Assembly (NCBI RefSeq): GCF_000972845.2
Contig: NC_040032.1
Span: 12,036,002 to 12,100,001, forward strand
Reading direction: 5' to 3'
Source: Larimichthys crocea
Taxonomy: Eukaryota; Chordata; Actinopteri; Sciaenidae
DNA: 64,000 bases
Below the pieces are notes generated by a model, which was not told the origin of the DNA, ran no database searches, and saw only the letters and a program-made list of their open reading frames with translations. The position numbers and the translations under genes are program-made. Within the stretch, counting starts at the first letter, position 1. Each line of letters opens with the position of its first letter. Below are positions 24,620-44,314 of this stretch, one piece after another.

Positions 24620-25670
24620 GTTATATGTCTAACTGTCACAATGGAGTGATATGTTGGTGTTCTTGTTTCTGTCTTGTGACTTTGTTTTATTTTGAAATTT
24701 ACCTGCCCTTTCAGGTCACTTGCCCTTCCCTTGTGTGTCGCCTGATTGTCTCCACCTGTTCCCCATTACCCATCTGTGTGTGTCTATATAGGTTCTGTGT
24801 CTCCCTTTGTCTTGTGCCAAAGTGTTTCGTCTCATGTCTGATCACCAAAGCCAGCTCCAAAGTCTTGTTCAAAGCCGCAGTGTGTATTTTTCTAAGTTTT
24901 TCCTGCCTCGAAAGAGTGATTTTTCTGTTGTATCTTTCTTAGTCTTGCTTTTGGTTCCATAGTTCTTAGTTTAGTCGATTTATTGTCAGCCTCCCTTGGA
25001 GAGATTTTTCAGTTCTTCTTCTTCTTCTTCTTCTTCTATTTATTCTTATTATTATTATTATTATTATTGTTATAGTGTGTATATAGTTTTGTCTAGCCTT
25101 CACCTTTCAGGGGAGTTTTTGTTTCTTTACTGTTTTTTAGTAATTTACCAAAAGTTGCGGAGGCGGAGTCCACACCCGACCTTCACGAGTCCACACTCGG
25201 AGTCCACACTCGACCTTCACGAGTCCACACTCTGAGTCCACACTCGACCTTCACGAGTCCACACTCGGAGTCCACACTCTGAGTCCACACTCGACCTTCA
25301 CGAGTCCACACTTAGAGTCCACAGTTTTTGTCCTGTCTCCATGTTTGTTTTGTAACTTCCTGTTTTATTTTGGAAATTAGCGGGGGGGTTTTTTGTTGGC
25401 CTTTGCCTTTTTGTAGTTTATCTCGTAGTCTAGTTTTTTTGTTTTCTCCTATTTCTCGCTAGAGTGTTTTTTTTTTGTTTGTTTGTTTTTTTTTTTTTGG
25501 CCTTTCCCTTTTTGTAGTTCTAGTTTAGTTTGTGCTATTGATCATCCCTCATCATGAGGCGCTTTTTGTTTTCCCAGTGTTTCCCAGAGTTAAGAAATAA
25601 AGTCATCTGCTTCATCCCGTACTCTGTGTTCGAGTCCTGTCTCGAGTTCACCTGTCAGAGCAGTCTTGAT
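24620..25670 (+). mobile_element. Candidate solo LTR (unit 2 copy)
   Basis: Same block as 20490-21510: TATATAGG near 24786, a poly(A) signal near 25599 and the CACCTGTCAGAGCA end. It includes a CTT/ATT microsatellite at about 25013-25070 and the minisatellite at about 25165-25325. Confidence 0.4.
25165..25325 (+). repeat. Minisatellite, GAGTCCACACTCGACCTTCAC-type units (unit 2)
   Basis: About six imperfect units alternating ACCTTCACGAGTCCACACT with CGGAGTCCACACT or CTGAGTCCACACT. Homologous to 21010-21175. Confidence 0.85.
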
Positions 25671-26643
25671 TGCTACAGTCATCAGCCAAACAATCATAGA
25701 TGCCTTGGAGCAGTTTTATCACAAAGCAATTATGCAGCTACCTGCATGTACGGTACATCGTTAATCTGTGTGCTAATCGTGGCCACACGCGATGCTTCAT
25801 GTTTTGCCACTAGGCCGAGCAAAATGGACGACAGAACACTGAACACACACTGGAAATGAAATGCTCATGTTTCTTTATTTAACACCACATGAGGACAAGA
25901 AATCAGATTTTTACCACCTTCACCTCAGAGGTCTCTCATCTTGAGAAATGATAGCTCCTGGTATGTTTCTCCTTACAAAGCAATGTTATCACCGTGTGAT
26001 AAAATCTGTTACTTCAGATGCAAGTCATCAATCACGCCTAAAATGTTTTCACACTTTGAACCACATCAGTGCTCGACTTTGGTTGATTTATTCATTCTTT
26101 TATCTCCAATATCATTGTTTTTTTGGCAGGATCGTGTTTTGAGAGCGAGATGCAAATGATCAGCCATATTTTTTTACCACCTTGCAGGCGGTTCAGTGAA
26201 GATAAACACTATAATTAATGTTTGTCTGTGTTGTAACCCATCATTTATGCTCCATCATAAAATGACACTGTAATATGCAAATCCATTGCATTATGGATCC
26301 TTAGCTATATTTTACTTTAAAAAAAAAAGGCACAAAAATATTAAATTATTAATTTATTAAATATCTTACAGATCAGCTGATTTCAATGAATATTTTTGTG
26401 ATGCTCTCTTTGTCACTCTTGTCTGCTCTGGTGGTGAAACGAGCATATACTCAACTAAATCACTTTATCTTTCTATTCTTCTAGAATCTCCATCATCTCA
26501 TAGTTCTGGAGAACTTCTCCTAGAGTGCAGTTGTTTACGGAAAAATCACCACGCTATCGCAGCTTTTACCTCTTTGTCTAAAGATAACCATATATGTTAC
26601 CAAGAATTTTGGACCAGTTGAGACTTCCTACTCCGAGGAGCTT

Positions 26644-26650
26644 TATAAAA
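26644..26650 (+). promoter_or_regulatory. TATA box of the MMP20-like gene
   Basis: TATAAAA in GCTTTATAAAAGGAGG lies 174 bases before the start codon of the first exon, a normal distance for a TATA promoter with a 5' UTR of about 140 bases. The AP-1/ETS pair of the MMP13-like promoters is not seen here. Confidence 0.6.
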
Positions 26651-26823
26651 GGAGGCTTTCCTTTCCTTGAAGAGACATTAAAGAAGACCCTGTTATATTG
26701 CAGAGCCACCTTGCTGTTCTTGTTGGGACAGGAGCACTCATTTAATTATCAGGTGGTCCCCACACTGCAGCTTCTGCATACAGCTGCACATCTCAAAGAC
26801 AGAGTGACTCCTGCCTGTCAAAC

Positions 26824-32553
<5,730 letters not shown>

Positions 32554-33100
32554 AACGAGAGGAGATAATTGAAGTGTTACAAAACCGAACTGTGTATTGA
32601 GCAATAACCACAATGTACGTAGTACTAAATCAAGTAATTCTGAATAACCAAGGGAAGTGGTTAAAAGTGTTTAATCAGTGTTTAATACAATGATGAAATA
32701 ATGGCATTTGTACCTTGTATCAAAGTACAGTTTTTTTCCAGATGATGTTTTATTCTCTTTGTGTTAATAGGATGAGGGTTAAATACTATGAAGTGTGTTC
32801 TGTTTAAATGTTGCTACCAGATGTGTGTGTGTTTGTGTGTGTGTGTTTTAAGATTTAAAATATCTTCACATGTAATGCATGATATCTACATTTCTTACAA
32901 ATATACTGAAATGTTTTTTTTTAATGGTTTGCATCAATGTGACACTGTGATTTATTGATTTATTGCTCATTGAGCGGTTGGAGCGGGGTTTATATTTCTC
33001 ATGATTAAAACAAAGTTATTGTTTCTGTTTTATTGCAACACGTTATTTCTGCATTCGCTGGTGTTGATCAATTTACTACTGAATTTACAGAACATTGCAC
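32554..33100 (+). other. 3' UTR and downstream flank of the MMP20-like gene
   Basis: No coding sequence. A GT run lies at 32824-32848 and a variant poly(A) signal ATTAAA at 33004-33009. This flank matters because diverged copies of 32626-33075 recur at 51280-51380, 51690-51870 and 60220-60400, upstream of other MMP13-like genes. Confidence 0.5.
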
Positions 33101-33164
33101 CAGATATGTGACCAAAATGTTGATGCTCAAAGTTCTTGTAGATTATTGCAGATGTATTTGGGTG

Positions 33165-33335
33165 GGGGGATATGGTGGTGCAGTGGTTAGTACTGTCACG
33201 TTACAGCAGATTTCTGGTTCGAACACCGGCTGGGAACTTTCTGTGTAATGTCAGCTGGGATCGGCTCCAGCCCCCAAAACCCTGATAAAGATAAACGGTA
33301 ACTGGGCAAGATTAAAGAAAATGGGTGAATGGATA
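33165..33335 (+). repeat. Decayed teleost repeat (GGTGGTGCAGTGGTTAG type)
   Basis: Contains GGTGGTGCAGTGGTTAGTAC, TTCTGGTTCGAACACCGGCT, TCAGCTGGGATCGGCTCCAG and GGATAAACGGT-like sequence, in the order known for this abundant fish repeat but with an internal deletion. Confidence 0.65.
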
Positions 33336-33735
33336 TTTCGATGGAAAATAACCACCTGCAGGTGGCACATCTCGATAAATTTTCAGATTCAGACTTTATT
33401 ACAATTCACCAAATCTACCACATCTATCATGTGCATGTCTATTACTGGAAAATTAATTTATAGGATACCCCAACTAGGAATAGAGTATATTTTCCCAGGA
33501 AAGAAATGCAACTGAAAAATTGAATCTGCAAGTGAATTTAAAAACACATAATAGTAGAAATAATTTAGTAGTAGTAGTAGTAGTAGTAATTATTTGGCAG
33601 ATTCAACAGATTGTTTTAATCTTTTTTTCCCAAACACCGTCTGTTACGTGTAACAATCCTAAATACGTCATGCCACCACAATTACAGCGTCTTGTTTTGG
33701 GAAACTTTTTTAACTGGATGAGCAATCAAAGCCAA

Positions 33736-33822
33736 ACTTCCTCTTTTATACATAAAAGGACAAATGAGTCACTGATTCAGCAACGTAGTAGCTAAACACC
33801 GCCTTGTCCTCAGCCTATAAAG
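33736..33822 (+). promoter_or_regulatory. Promoter of MMP13-like gene B: ETS/PEA3, AP-1 and TATA
   Basis: ACTTCCTC (33736-33743; GAGGAAGT on the other strand) is an ETS/PEA3 site, TGAGTCA (33765-33771) a consensus AP-1 site and TATAAAG (33816-33822) a TATA box, with the start codon at 33895. ETS plus AP-1 close upstream of TATA is the classic arrangement of mammalian MMP1 and MMP13 promoters. The same order is kept before genes E and F. Confidence 0.7.
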
Positions 33823-33894
33823 CAGCTGCCTGCAGCACAGAGAGCATGAAACAGAAGAAGAAGAAGCAGAAAGCAAACTTGCATTCAACGAAAC

Positions 33895-36024
<2,130 letters not shown>

Positions 36025-36029
36025 TGATG

Positions 36030-38640
36030 TGTGGGTAATTCATTCCTGTGATCCATGTTTCGTCGAATGCAAACTTGCTTTCTGTCCGGTAGGCAGCTGT
36101 TATACAGGCCGAGGAATGGGTGTGTTTTGACAGTTACATGAACAAGTGACTATTTTCTTTTTTAATAATTTCTGACAATTTTTTTTTCTTTATGGAAAAA
36201 CACCAAAATGTGCTTTGATTGCTCATCCAGCAAAAAAAAAAAAAAAAAATGTGTCATCATGTCGACATGACGTATTTAGGATTGTTACATGACAAAGTGT
36301 CTGGGAAATATTTTATGATATAAAAATTAAAACAGTCTCGTGAATCTGCAAAGTATTACTACTGAAGTACTTTTACAAGTACATGTTTTCAGACTCACTT
36401 GCAGATTTTGTGTCTTTTTTCTTTTTCTTTGTGATAACCAATTTTCAGTTACATTTAAATAGATTATAACTCTTTTCTGTTCTCTCTCTGCTTGTGTCCT
36501 ATAAATTCCTTAACTGTACAGTAATAGACATGCACAGATGAGGGGGTACTTTCAGACGTTTTTTTCCTTGAAGAACAAATTTCATTATTGTGATCCATAA
36601 ACTACACCATTATCTTCAGTTCAGGGCTTTGTTAGTACATGCATTCATTTCTTGCAAGCAAAGAGGTTCCCATTGCTGGTTCATCTCAACCTGATTCTTA
36701 TTTGATTTGACCTGGCTCACTACTTTCTGTTGGAGTTTTTGTTTAATTCAGTGAAAGGAAGTTGTTAAAATGCTTTGTGTTACGTATTTAAAAGGTGATG
36801 TAACTACTACATAGAAGCCGCTGCATCTCTTGGAAGTTGGAATCCCGGCCACTGCTGCTGTATAAGTGTTGGTGTCCCCTCCATCACTTCGATGCCATTG
36901 TACCTGGAGAAAACATAACAGAGCTTTTGTCTCAATGTTTTCCTGCTCATTGTGTGGAGAAATTGCTAAGTCAAAGGTCAATGGTGAGGTCAGGAGTTCA
37001 GAAAGTGTTCAGGAGCCTCTGATGTCTTATGCTGTATTATTTATTGACGTTTGATCAAGGAGAATTAGAGACACTCTCAAAGTTCCATCAAGAAGTGCCT
37101 GAGTCGGTCTCACATTCTGCCCAACTCATCCTGGTGGATTGACTTTAAACCCCCTAAGATAACACCCAAAAATACTACAACCGCCCGAATTAGTCAAAGA
37201 GAATGTCTTTACCCATGGAGTGTTTATTGGTCAGCGTATTCTAGTCTGGAGACAAGATGTCTGTTTACGCAGATTGGACCGTCAACAAGCAAGCGATCTA
37301 TTATGACTAAGCAACAGGTTCTCGACCCCCGGCCACCACAGTGTTGAGATAGGTGGCACCCAGTCAAAGACAAACAATTAATACTGCCGAGGACCGCAAG
37401 GCTCACACGTGGACCTCGTGTACCTCAGGATAGAAAATTCTAATGTGTCTAATGAGTGGTCTAATCACATCAACAAAATCAACCTGATTCATACGCCAAA
37501 ACCAACATTGGATGAAAAATAGCAAAGCCAAGCGACATTGCATAGGAAATGTGTAATTTGGCATGACATCAGCACCACCTGCGTAAGAGGTTGAGACAAG
37601 TTTTATTCATATAACCCACATCTACTGAAAAACAACAAAAAATAACCCAAACTTCCCATTCCCAAACTGGAGACTTCATCGTGCATCTTTGCTTTAGAAA
37701 GAGGATGTTGTGGTTATTGGACTGGCTGGTTAACTCCCTCTTACTTCTCTGTTTGATTGTCTGCATCCGGATCACCCAACCTAACTGACCGTAAAGGAAT
37801 CCCTGTTTGGTTTCAGTTTTCAACAGTGAATAACAATGCAAAGCAATTACTAACTTTTTAAAAAAAATCAAAACAATAAGCCAGTTGAACGAATCACCAT
37901 ACAGGTGTTGGACAGCGTTGACGTGTTGGAGTGGAATATTAACAGCCTTTTGACTGATGTGAAATAAAGTGGCTTGCAATACACAGTAAGACAACGACAA
38001 ACAAAATGAGGGTTGTGATGGGTACGACAGCGGGGTTGGCTCCAGACCCCCAGGAGCTTGCTTTTATCATGTTTAGAGTTAGATATTGGGTGTCGTGCAT
38101 CCATATGTGGACACCTTTTTCTTTTGCAGACCCCTTACCCACAAAACCGGAGGACAGAGGTTGAGTGGGCTTTGTGTTGATTTTCCAGAGTAGTCAACGA
38201 CACCCGAGGACAGGAGGAACACTTTTTGCCATTTAGAACAGACTCATTCACCTTTTGCTTACTTATTTTATGATGGATTAAAAGGCAAGCATTTATAAGT
38301 CCTACTATGGCGTGTAAAACCCCCCAAAAACCAAACTGTAGAATCACCTATGTGTGAGTTGCCAATTAGCGCCCATGCGATAACAAGTCGGCATACACAA
38401 AACGAAGATAATAAAAAATGGTGCAATTTTATGATCACAGGAATGAATTTATACGCACTTCTTCAAGGGAAACACAAAAATTTGACTCCGCTGCCAAACA
38501 TGTATCTCCACAGCTCGGCTATCGACCTGTTGGAATGCGAGAAGGAACGTAAGAACTGAAGGACAAACTGAAAAATGAATTAATACCAAGAGAAAATAGT
38601 ACAACTGGATTCTGCAAGTGAATCATCAACAATATAAACA
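36030..38640. repeat. Repeated block X, copy 1 (2.6 kb, with MMP relics)
   Basis: Collinear with 44315-46800 (copy 2), about 95 percent alike by eye with many small indels. It holds minus-oriented MMP promoter-like sequence with a start region (about 36040-36150), a minus-oriented relic of MMP20-like exon 9 (about 36795-36860; CCACTGCTGC and GTTGGAATCCCGG match it in reverse), unrecognised middle sequence, and a plus-oriented relic of MMP20-like exon 10 (about 38455-38560; HFFKGN then LLEC-like codons). No intact gene lies inside. Confidence 0.75.
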
Positions 38641-38768
38641 TCTTCTTTTGGGATTTCTTTTATTTTTTCTTGATGAGCAATCAGAGCCAAACGCCTTTAT
38701 TTTACTAAGAAGCAATTTTGTCAGAATTTTATGCAGAAAACTTGTGATTGAGTCAAACACATAGCTGT
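38640..38768 (+). promoter_or_regulatory. Orphan MMP13-type promoter fragment, cut at a breakpoint
   Basis: Matches the promoter upstream of gene D (about 46820-46950), including TGAGTCA (near 38753), but at about 38768, before the TATA box, it switches directly into the inverted last exon of gene C. It therefore drives no visible gene. Confidence 0.6.
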
Positions 38769-40155
<1,387 letters not shown>

Positions 40156-40560
40156 GTTTCGCTGAATGCAAGTTTGCTTTCTGCTTCTTCTGTTTCATGC
40201 TCTCTGTGCTGCAGGCAGCTGTTATATAGGCTGAGGACAAGGCGGTGTTTAACAGCTATGTGTTTGACTCATTTTCTGCATAAATTCTGACAAATTGCTT
40301 CTTAGTAAAATAAAGGAAGTTTGGCTCTGATTGCTCATCAAGAAAAATAAAAGAAATCCCCAAAAGAAGATGTGTAATATTGTTGATGATTCACTTGCAG
40401 AATCAGTGTCTATTTTTCATTTGGTATTAATAAATTTTCAGTTGTCCTTCAGTTATCTACGTCCTTCTCGCATTCCAACAGGTCGATAGCAGAGCTGGTG
40501 GAGACTACATGTTTGGAGCTGGAGTTAAATTTTTAGTGTTTCCCTTGAAGAAGTGCGGAA
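40156..40560 (-). promoter_or_regulatory. Promoter of gene C (minus) with MMP20-like exon 10 relic
   Basis: Reverse complement of the region upstream of gene D (about 46640-47048). It holds a TATA-like TTATATA (40222-40228), AP-1 TGACTCA (40265-40271, TGAGTCA on the gene strand) and an ETS-type AGGAAGT near 40314. Farther upstream for the gene (40470-40555) is a relic of MMP20-like exon 10. It ends at about 40560, where plus-oriented 5' UTR sequence of the next copy begins. Confidence 0.65.
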
Positions 40561-40644
40561 ATTCTGTATGTAACAGTAACTGTAACAGCTGCACAGAGAG
40601 CATGAAACAGAAGAAGCAGAAAGCAAACTTGCATTCAACGAAAC

Positions 40645-40784
40645 ATGAAGACTTTTGATCTGTGCGTTCTACTAAGCCTGGCAGTCGCAGTTCACTGCGT
40701 GCCGATACCGCAGGCTTCTCAGCAAGATGAAGAATTTGCAGAGGTATGTATGCTTGCTTTTCTTTTTATGCATGTATTCTCACG
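40645..40784 (+). pseudogene. Extra MMP13-like first exon (exon 1a), orphan
   Basis: A first exon identical in type to that of gene B (40645-40743, ending [13 protein letters not shown], donor GAG|GTATGT), plus 41 bases of intron. At 40784 it is joined abruptly to the 5' UTR of a second first exon belonging to gene C'. Only about 70 bases of 5' leader precede it, without TATA or AP-1. Confidence 0.75.
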
Positions 40785-40813
40785 CAGGGAAAGCAAACTT
40801 GCATTCAGCGAAC

Positions 40814-42237
40814 ATGAAGACTTTTGATCTGTGCGTTCTACTAAGCCTGGCCAGTCGCAGTTCACTGCGTGCCGATACTGCAGGATTCTCAGGAAGATGA
40901 ACAGTTTGCAGAGGTATGTGTTCTGCTTTTCTTTTTATGCATGTTTCTCACTATTTTGTATTAAATGCATGTGAAAAACTGCAGGAATTGTGAATGTTAT
41001 CCTGTTAGAAGCACAGGAAAAAATCAAGTACCTAAATGTCTCTTGTATTTAATTATTTCAACTTCTTCCGTCTTGCAGAGCTACCTGAAGAATCTTCCGT
41101 CTCTCTATGTTCGTTACTAACTGGCTGGTATCATCACAATAGAACAAAAATTCCTGCACAAATGATAATTGTTGCACAAGTTTGTTGAATGAGTTGCTGT
41201 TTATTTAATCTCCACGTCCAGTCCTGGCATGGAACCAGTTGAGTCTGGATCTACGCCTAACAACCCTGATGCCTGTGATTCAACACTGGTCCTGGAGCCG
41301 TCGCCACCCTGCGAGGGAGAAATGCTCTTCTTCAAAGACAGGTTTGTAACTGTAAATATCTGAAAGCTGAAGTCCATTAAGAGTGTTCTCTCTTATATGA
41401 TTTAGACTATATTTGTTTTTGTGTTCTCAGCTTCTATGCGTACCCACCCTCTTGAGAGATTACACCCCAAACAAAGTCTCATCACAGCCTACTGGCCATG
41501 CTCCCACCGACATCGATGCTGCTTATGAAAGCCAAGAATCAGACAGTGTCTTACTCTTCAAAGGTATTGTATTTGTTCTCGTTCTATCTAAAGCTCTAAT
41601 CTAGTTTCTTGACAACCTTATCCACTTTACATGCATATAGTAAAAAGCATTTTCTTCTAATCACTATACAGGTCAGAGAGTGTGGGCTTTCAGTGGCTAT
41701 GATCTTGTAAGTGGATATCCCAAATCAATTTCCAGTTTTGGTCTGCCTGAAAGTGTAAAGAAAATCGATGCAGCACTTCACGATGAGGAGTCTGGCAAGA
41801 CTCTGTTCGCCGGCAACGAATACTACAGGTATGTCCAGATAACTTGATGTTAAATGACAGTATTCAGATGACTGATTTAAGTCGGATAATGACAAGATGA
41901 TGAATCAGTCTAATTACTGTCTGTGTTTCTTCAGTTATGATGAAGCCAAAAAGACGATGGACCAGGGATTCCCCAAGCGGGTGCACAAGACCTTCTCCGG
42001 CATGACCGGCAGGGTGACCGCAGCTTTCCAGTACAAAGGTGAGTAACATTCAATGCATCATAGATTTGTCTAAGTCAAGATGATTGTAAAGTAAAAAAGT
42101 CTGCAACAAAAACTAACAGTGAGCTTCTGTCCTGCAGGTTATGCTTAATCTACAGTGGATGGACATGTGAGTACCATCTTGGGCCAAGACGTTCTTCCGT
42201 AGCTTCAGACGATACTTCTTGCTGCACCTGGTACTAG
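40814..42237 (+). CDS. MMP13-like gene C': same catalytic-domain deletion, plus strand, with indels
   Basis: Mirror copy of gene C. Exons: 40814-40913 (one extra base), 41079-41109 (the same 31-base exon 2/5 fusion), about 41222-41341, 41431-41563, 41672-41828, 41935-42038 and 42138-42237 (TAG). Exon 1 shares the gene C reading (ILQDSQEDEQFAE, here shifted), so C and C' are arms of one inverted duplication. Unlike C, this copy keeps the whole last exon and a poly(A) signal (42498-42503). Frameshifts occur in exons 1, 6, 7, 8 and 10. Exon 9 is clean ([13 protein letters not shown]). The shared fusion junction in both copies argues that the deletion is real; the extra indels look like sequence error. 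Confidence 0.7.
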
Positions 42238-42775
42238 AACAGCAACTTATTTGTATTTTCAGCCATTGCAGCAGTTGTACTTTTGTCTAATTTTATTATG
42301 TCATACTTGTTATTTAATCTTTGCTTTTGACTTTTTTATAACTTTTTTTTTGTTGTTGTTGTTTTTTAAGAAGATTAACTGTTTAAGTTTGGAACGGTTA
42401 CATGAATTCCTTTAGCATTGTTACATTGCCACATGTCTGTCCAGATTTGTACACCACTGTGACGCAACATGAATGTATGTATGCAAACGATGAAGGAAAT
42501 AAAACTTATTTTTTTTATCATAGTATATTTTGTTGTTTTCTTAGTATAATAATAAAAGAAATGTCCCTCCTGAGTGTCTGTACATCCCAAACAAGGAATT
42601 CTAATAAAGAACAAAGCTGCCAGTACTTAGTTTCTAGGGGAAATTATTTACAGTATAAAATATGAGCGTCATATCTGTGTATGTCACCACCTTTTCTGAA
42701 GGTTTGGTGATGGTTGGTTTAATAAGAGAACCAATTAGCAGGAAACATTAAGTCAAAGCTCCATGTGTTTTCTTT

Positions 42776-42880
42776 GTGTATGATATCATATGCAATGAGC
42801 CAGCAGATGATAGAGGGACCAGACAACATTTATAGAGCAACAGTGGCCGGGGGAGATACAGCTGTCTTCTAATGTAGTTA
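42776..42880 (+). pseudogene. Relic of MMP20-like exon 9
   Basis: TTTTCTTTGTGTATGATATC, ATGATAGAGGGACCAGACA, AGCAACAGTGGCCGGGG and ATACAGCTGTCTTCTA match intron 8 and exon 9 of the MMP20-like gene (31875-31996) in order, with gaps. It lies downstream of gene C'. Confidence 0.75.
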
Positions 42881-43234
42881 CAACGTGTGAAAGTTCACTC
42901 TTTACCTTGGGACAAATAATCTTAATCAGTTGTCATGGAGATGGCTTGATGTATTGTCATCATGGGGGTACAAATGGTAAAAAAAAACAACAACAAAAAA
43001 CATATTATTATATATCTTCAGGTCTTTCACAATCAATGAAAAACTGTGTTGAAGTTGAAGCCAATGCAGAAGTACCAAAAACTGCAGTCTCCTCAAAACG
43101 TCCACTTGGCTGGTACAGAACAAGTCAATCACCAAAAGCCCCCAGACTAAAATGTTCCAACTTCACAGCAGAAATAAACAAACGGTTTCAACAGCCTGGT
43201 AGAGCTAATTTCACGACAACTGTAATGTAATCTC
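42881..43234. other. Unassigned DNA
   Basis: No recognisable exon. An open frame of 107 codons (42907-43230, plus) has low-complexity Lys/Gln content and no family resemblance. Confidence 0.4.
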
Positions 43235-43490
43235 CAACCATTCATCATTATCTGTATCTGTGCAGCCTATCCCAGCTGACTTTGGGAGAGTTGGGGTATG
43301 TCATAGAAACATAGAGACAAACACCATCACATTCACACTACGGCACCAATCAAGCTAAAAAGTGGATGTCTTTCGACTGTGGGAGGAAGCAGCAGGATCC
43401 CGGAGAGAAACTCACGTGGAGAAGATGCAACTCCACACAGAAACCTTTTTGCTGTGAGGCGACAATTCTAACCACTAATACATTATAGGC
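43235..43490 (+). repeat. Decayed teleost repeat (TATCCCAGC...CTGTGGGAGGAAGC)
   Basis: Contains GCCTATCCCAGCTGACTTTG, TCACACTACGGCACCAATCA, TTTCGACTGTGGGAGGAAGC, CAACTCCACACAGAAACC and GCTGTGAGGCGACAATTCTA, the ordered landmarks of an abundant fish repeat. It belongs to the same family as 33165-33335, in the opposite orientation. Confidence 0.75.
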
Positions 43491-43664
43491 TTAGAGTTAT
43501 GCAGAATTAATGACATTGCCCGCTTTGATTGACGTGGGTGCCTTACAAGTGGCTTGTTTGAGTACCCAGGTGTCACTCAGCCAACCTCTGGTCCACATGC
43601 CCCCCCACGTCTTTGAAATTTTAAGGTGAATTGTTCGGTGGCAGAGGGGCCACACACTACTTCA

Positions 43665-43687
43665 TCTCTCTATCTATCTTCATCTAT

Positions 43688-43728
<41 letters not shown>

Positions 43729-43810
43729 ATCTATCTATCTATCATCTATCTATCTATCTATCTAATCTTCTATCTATCTATCTATTCTATCTATCTATCT
43801 ATCTATCTTT
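43665..43810 (+). repeat. (ATCT)n microsatellite
   Basis: Interrupted tandem ATCT units over about 145 bases. Confidence 0.95.
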
Positions 43811-43928
43811 TTATACTGTCTATGATCTCCCCTAGTGTTCACAGTTTCCATTTTTTCTGATTTTCAACAATGGAAAATTACACTACCGAACTGCCTTAAA
43901 ACACTCACACTGCACTGCACTGAAACTA

Positions 43929-43938
43929 NNNNNNNNNN
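43929..43938. other. Assembly gap (10 N)
   Basis: The sequence after the gap starts inside a minus-oriented MMP promoter, so the gene that promoter should drive (toward the gap) is missing from the assembly. Confidence 0.98.
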
Positions 43939-44310
43939 TTCTGTTTCATGCTCTCTGTGCTGCAGGCAGCTGTTATATAGGCTGAGGACAAGGCGGTGTT
44001 TAACAGCTATGTGTTTGACTCATTTTCTGCATAAATTCTGACAAATTGCTTCTTAGTAAAATAAAGGAAGTTTGGCTTTGATTGCTCAAGAAAAATAAAA
44101 GAAATCCCCAAAAGAAGATGTGTAATATTGTTGATGATTCACTTGCAGAATCAGTGTCTATTTTTCATTTGGTATTAATACATTTTCAGTTGTCCTTAAG
44201 TTATCTACGTCCTTCTCGCATTCCAACAGGTCGATAGCCGAGCTGGTGGAGACTACATGTTTGGAGCTGGAGTCAAATTTTTTGTGTTTCCCTTGAAGAA
44301 GTGCGTAAAT
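43939..44310 (-). promoter_or_regulatory. Minus-oriented MMP13-type promoter without its gene
   Basis: Nearly identical to 40190-40555 (the promoter of gene C): TATA-like TTATATA near 43972, AP-1 TGACTCA at 44016-44022 and the MMP20-like exon 10 relic at 44220-44305. The first exon would lie to the left, in the gap. It forms one arm of an inverted repeat with 46619-47010. Confidence 0.7.
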
Positions 44311-44314
44311 TCAT

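Noticed and set aside
42907..43230. 107-codon Lys/Gln-rich open frame
   Set aside because: Low complexity, no homologous codons elsewhere in the window, no splice or promoter context.
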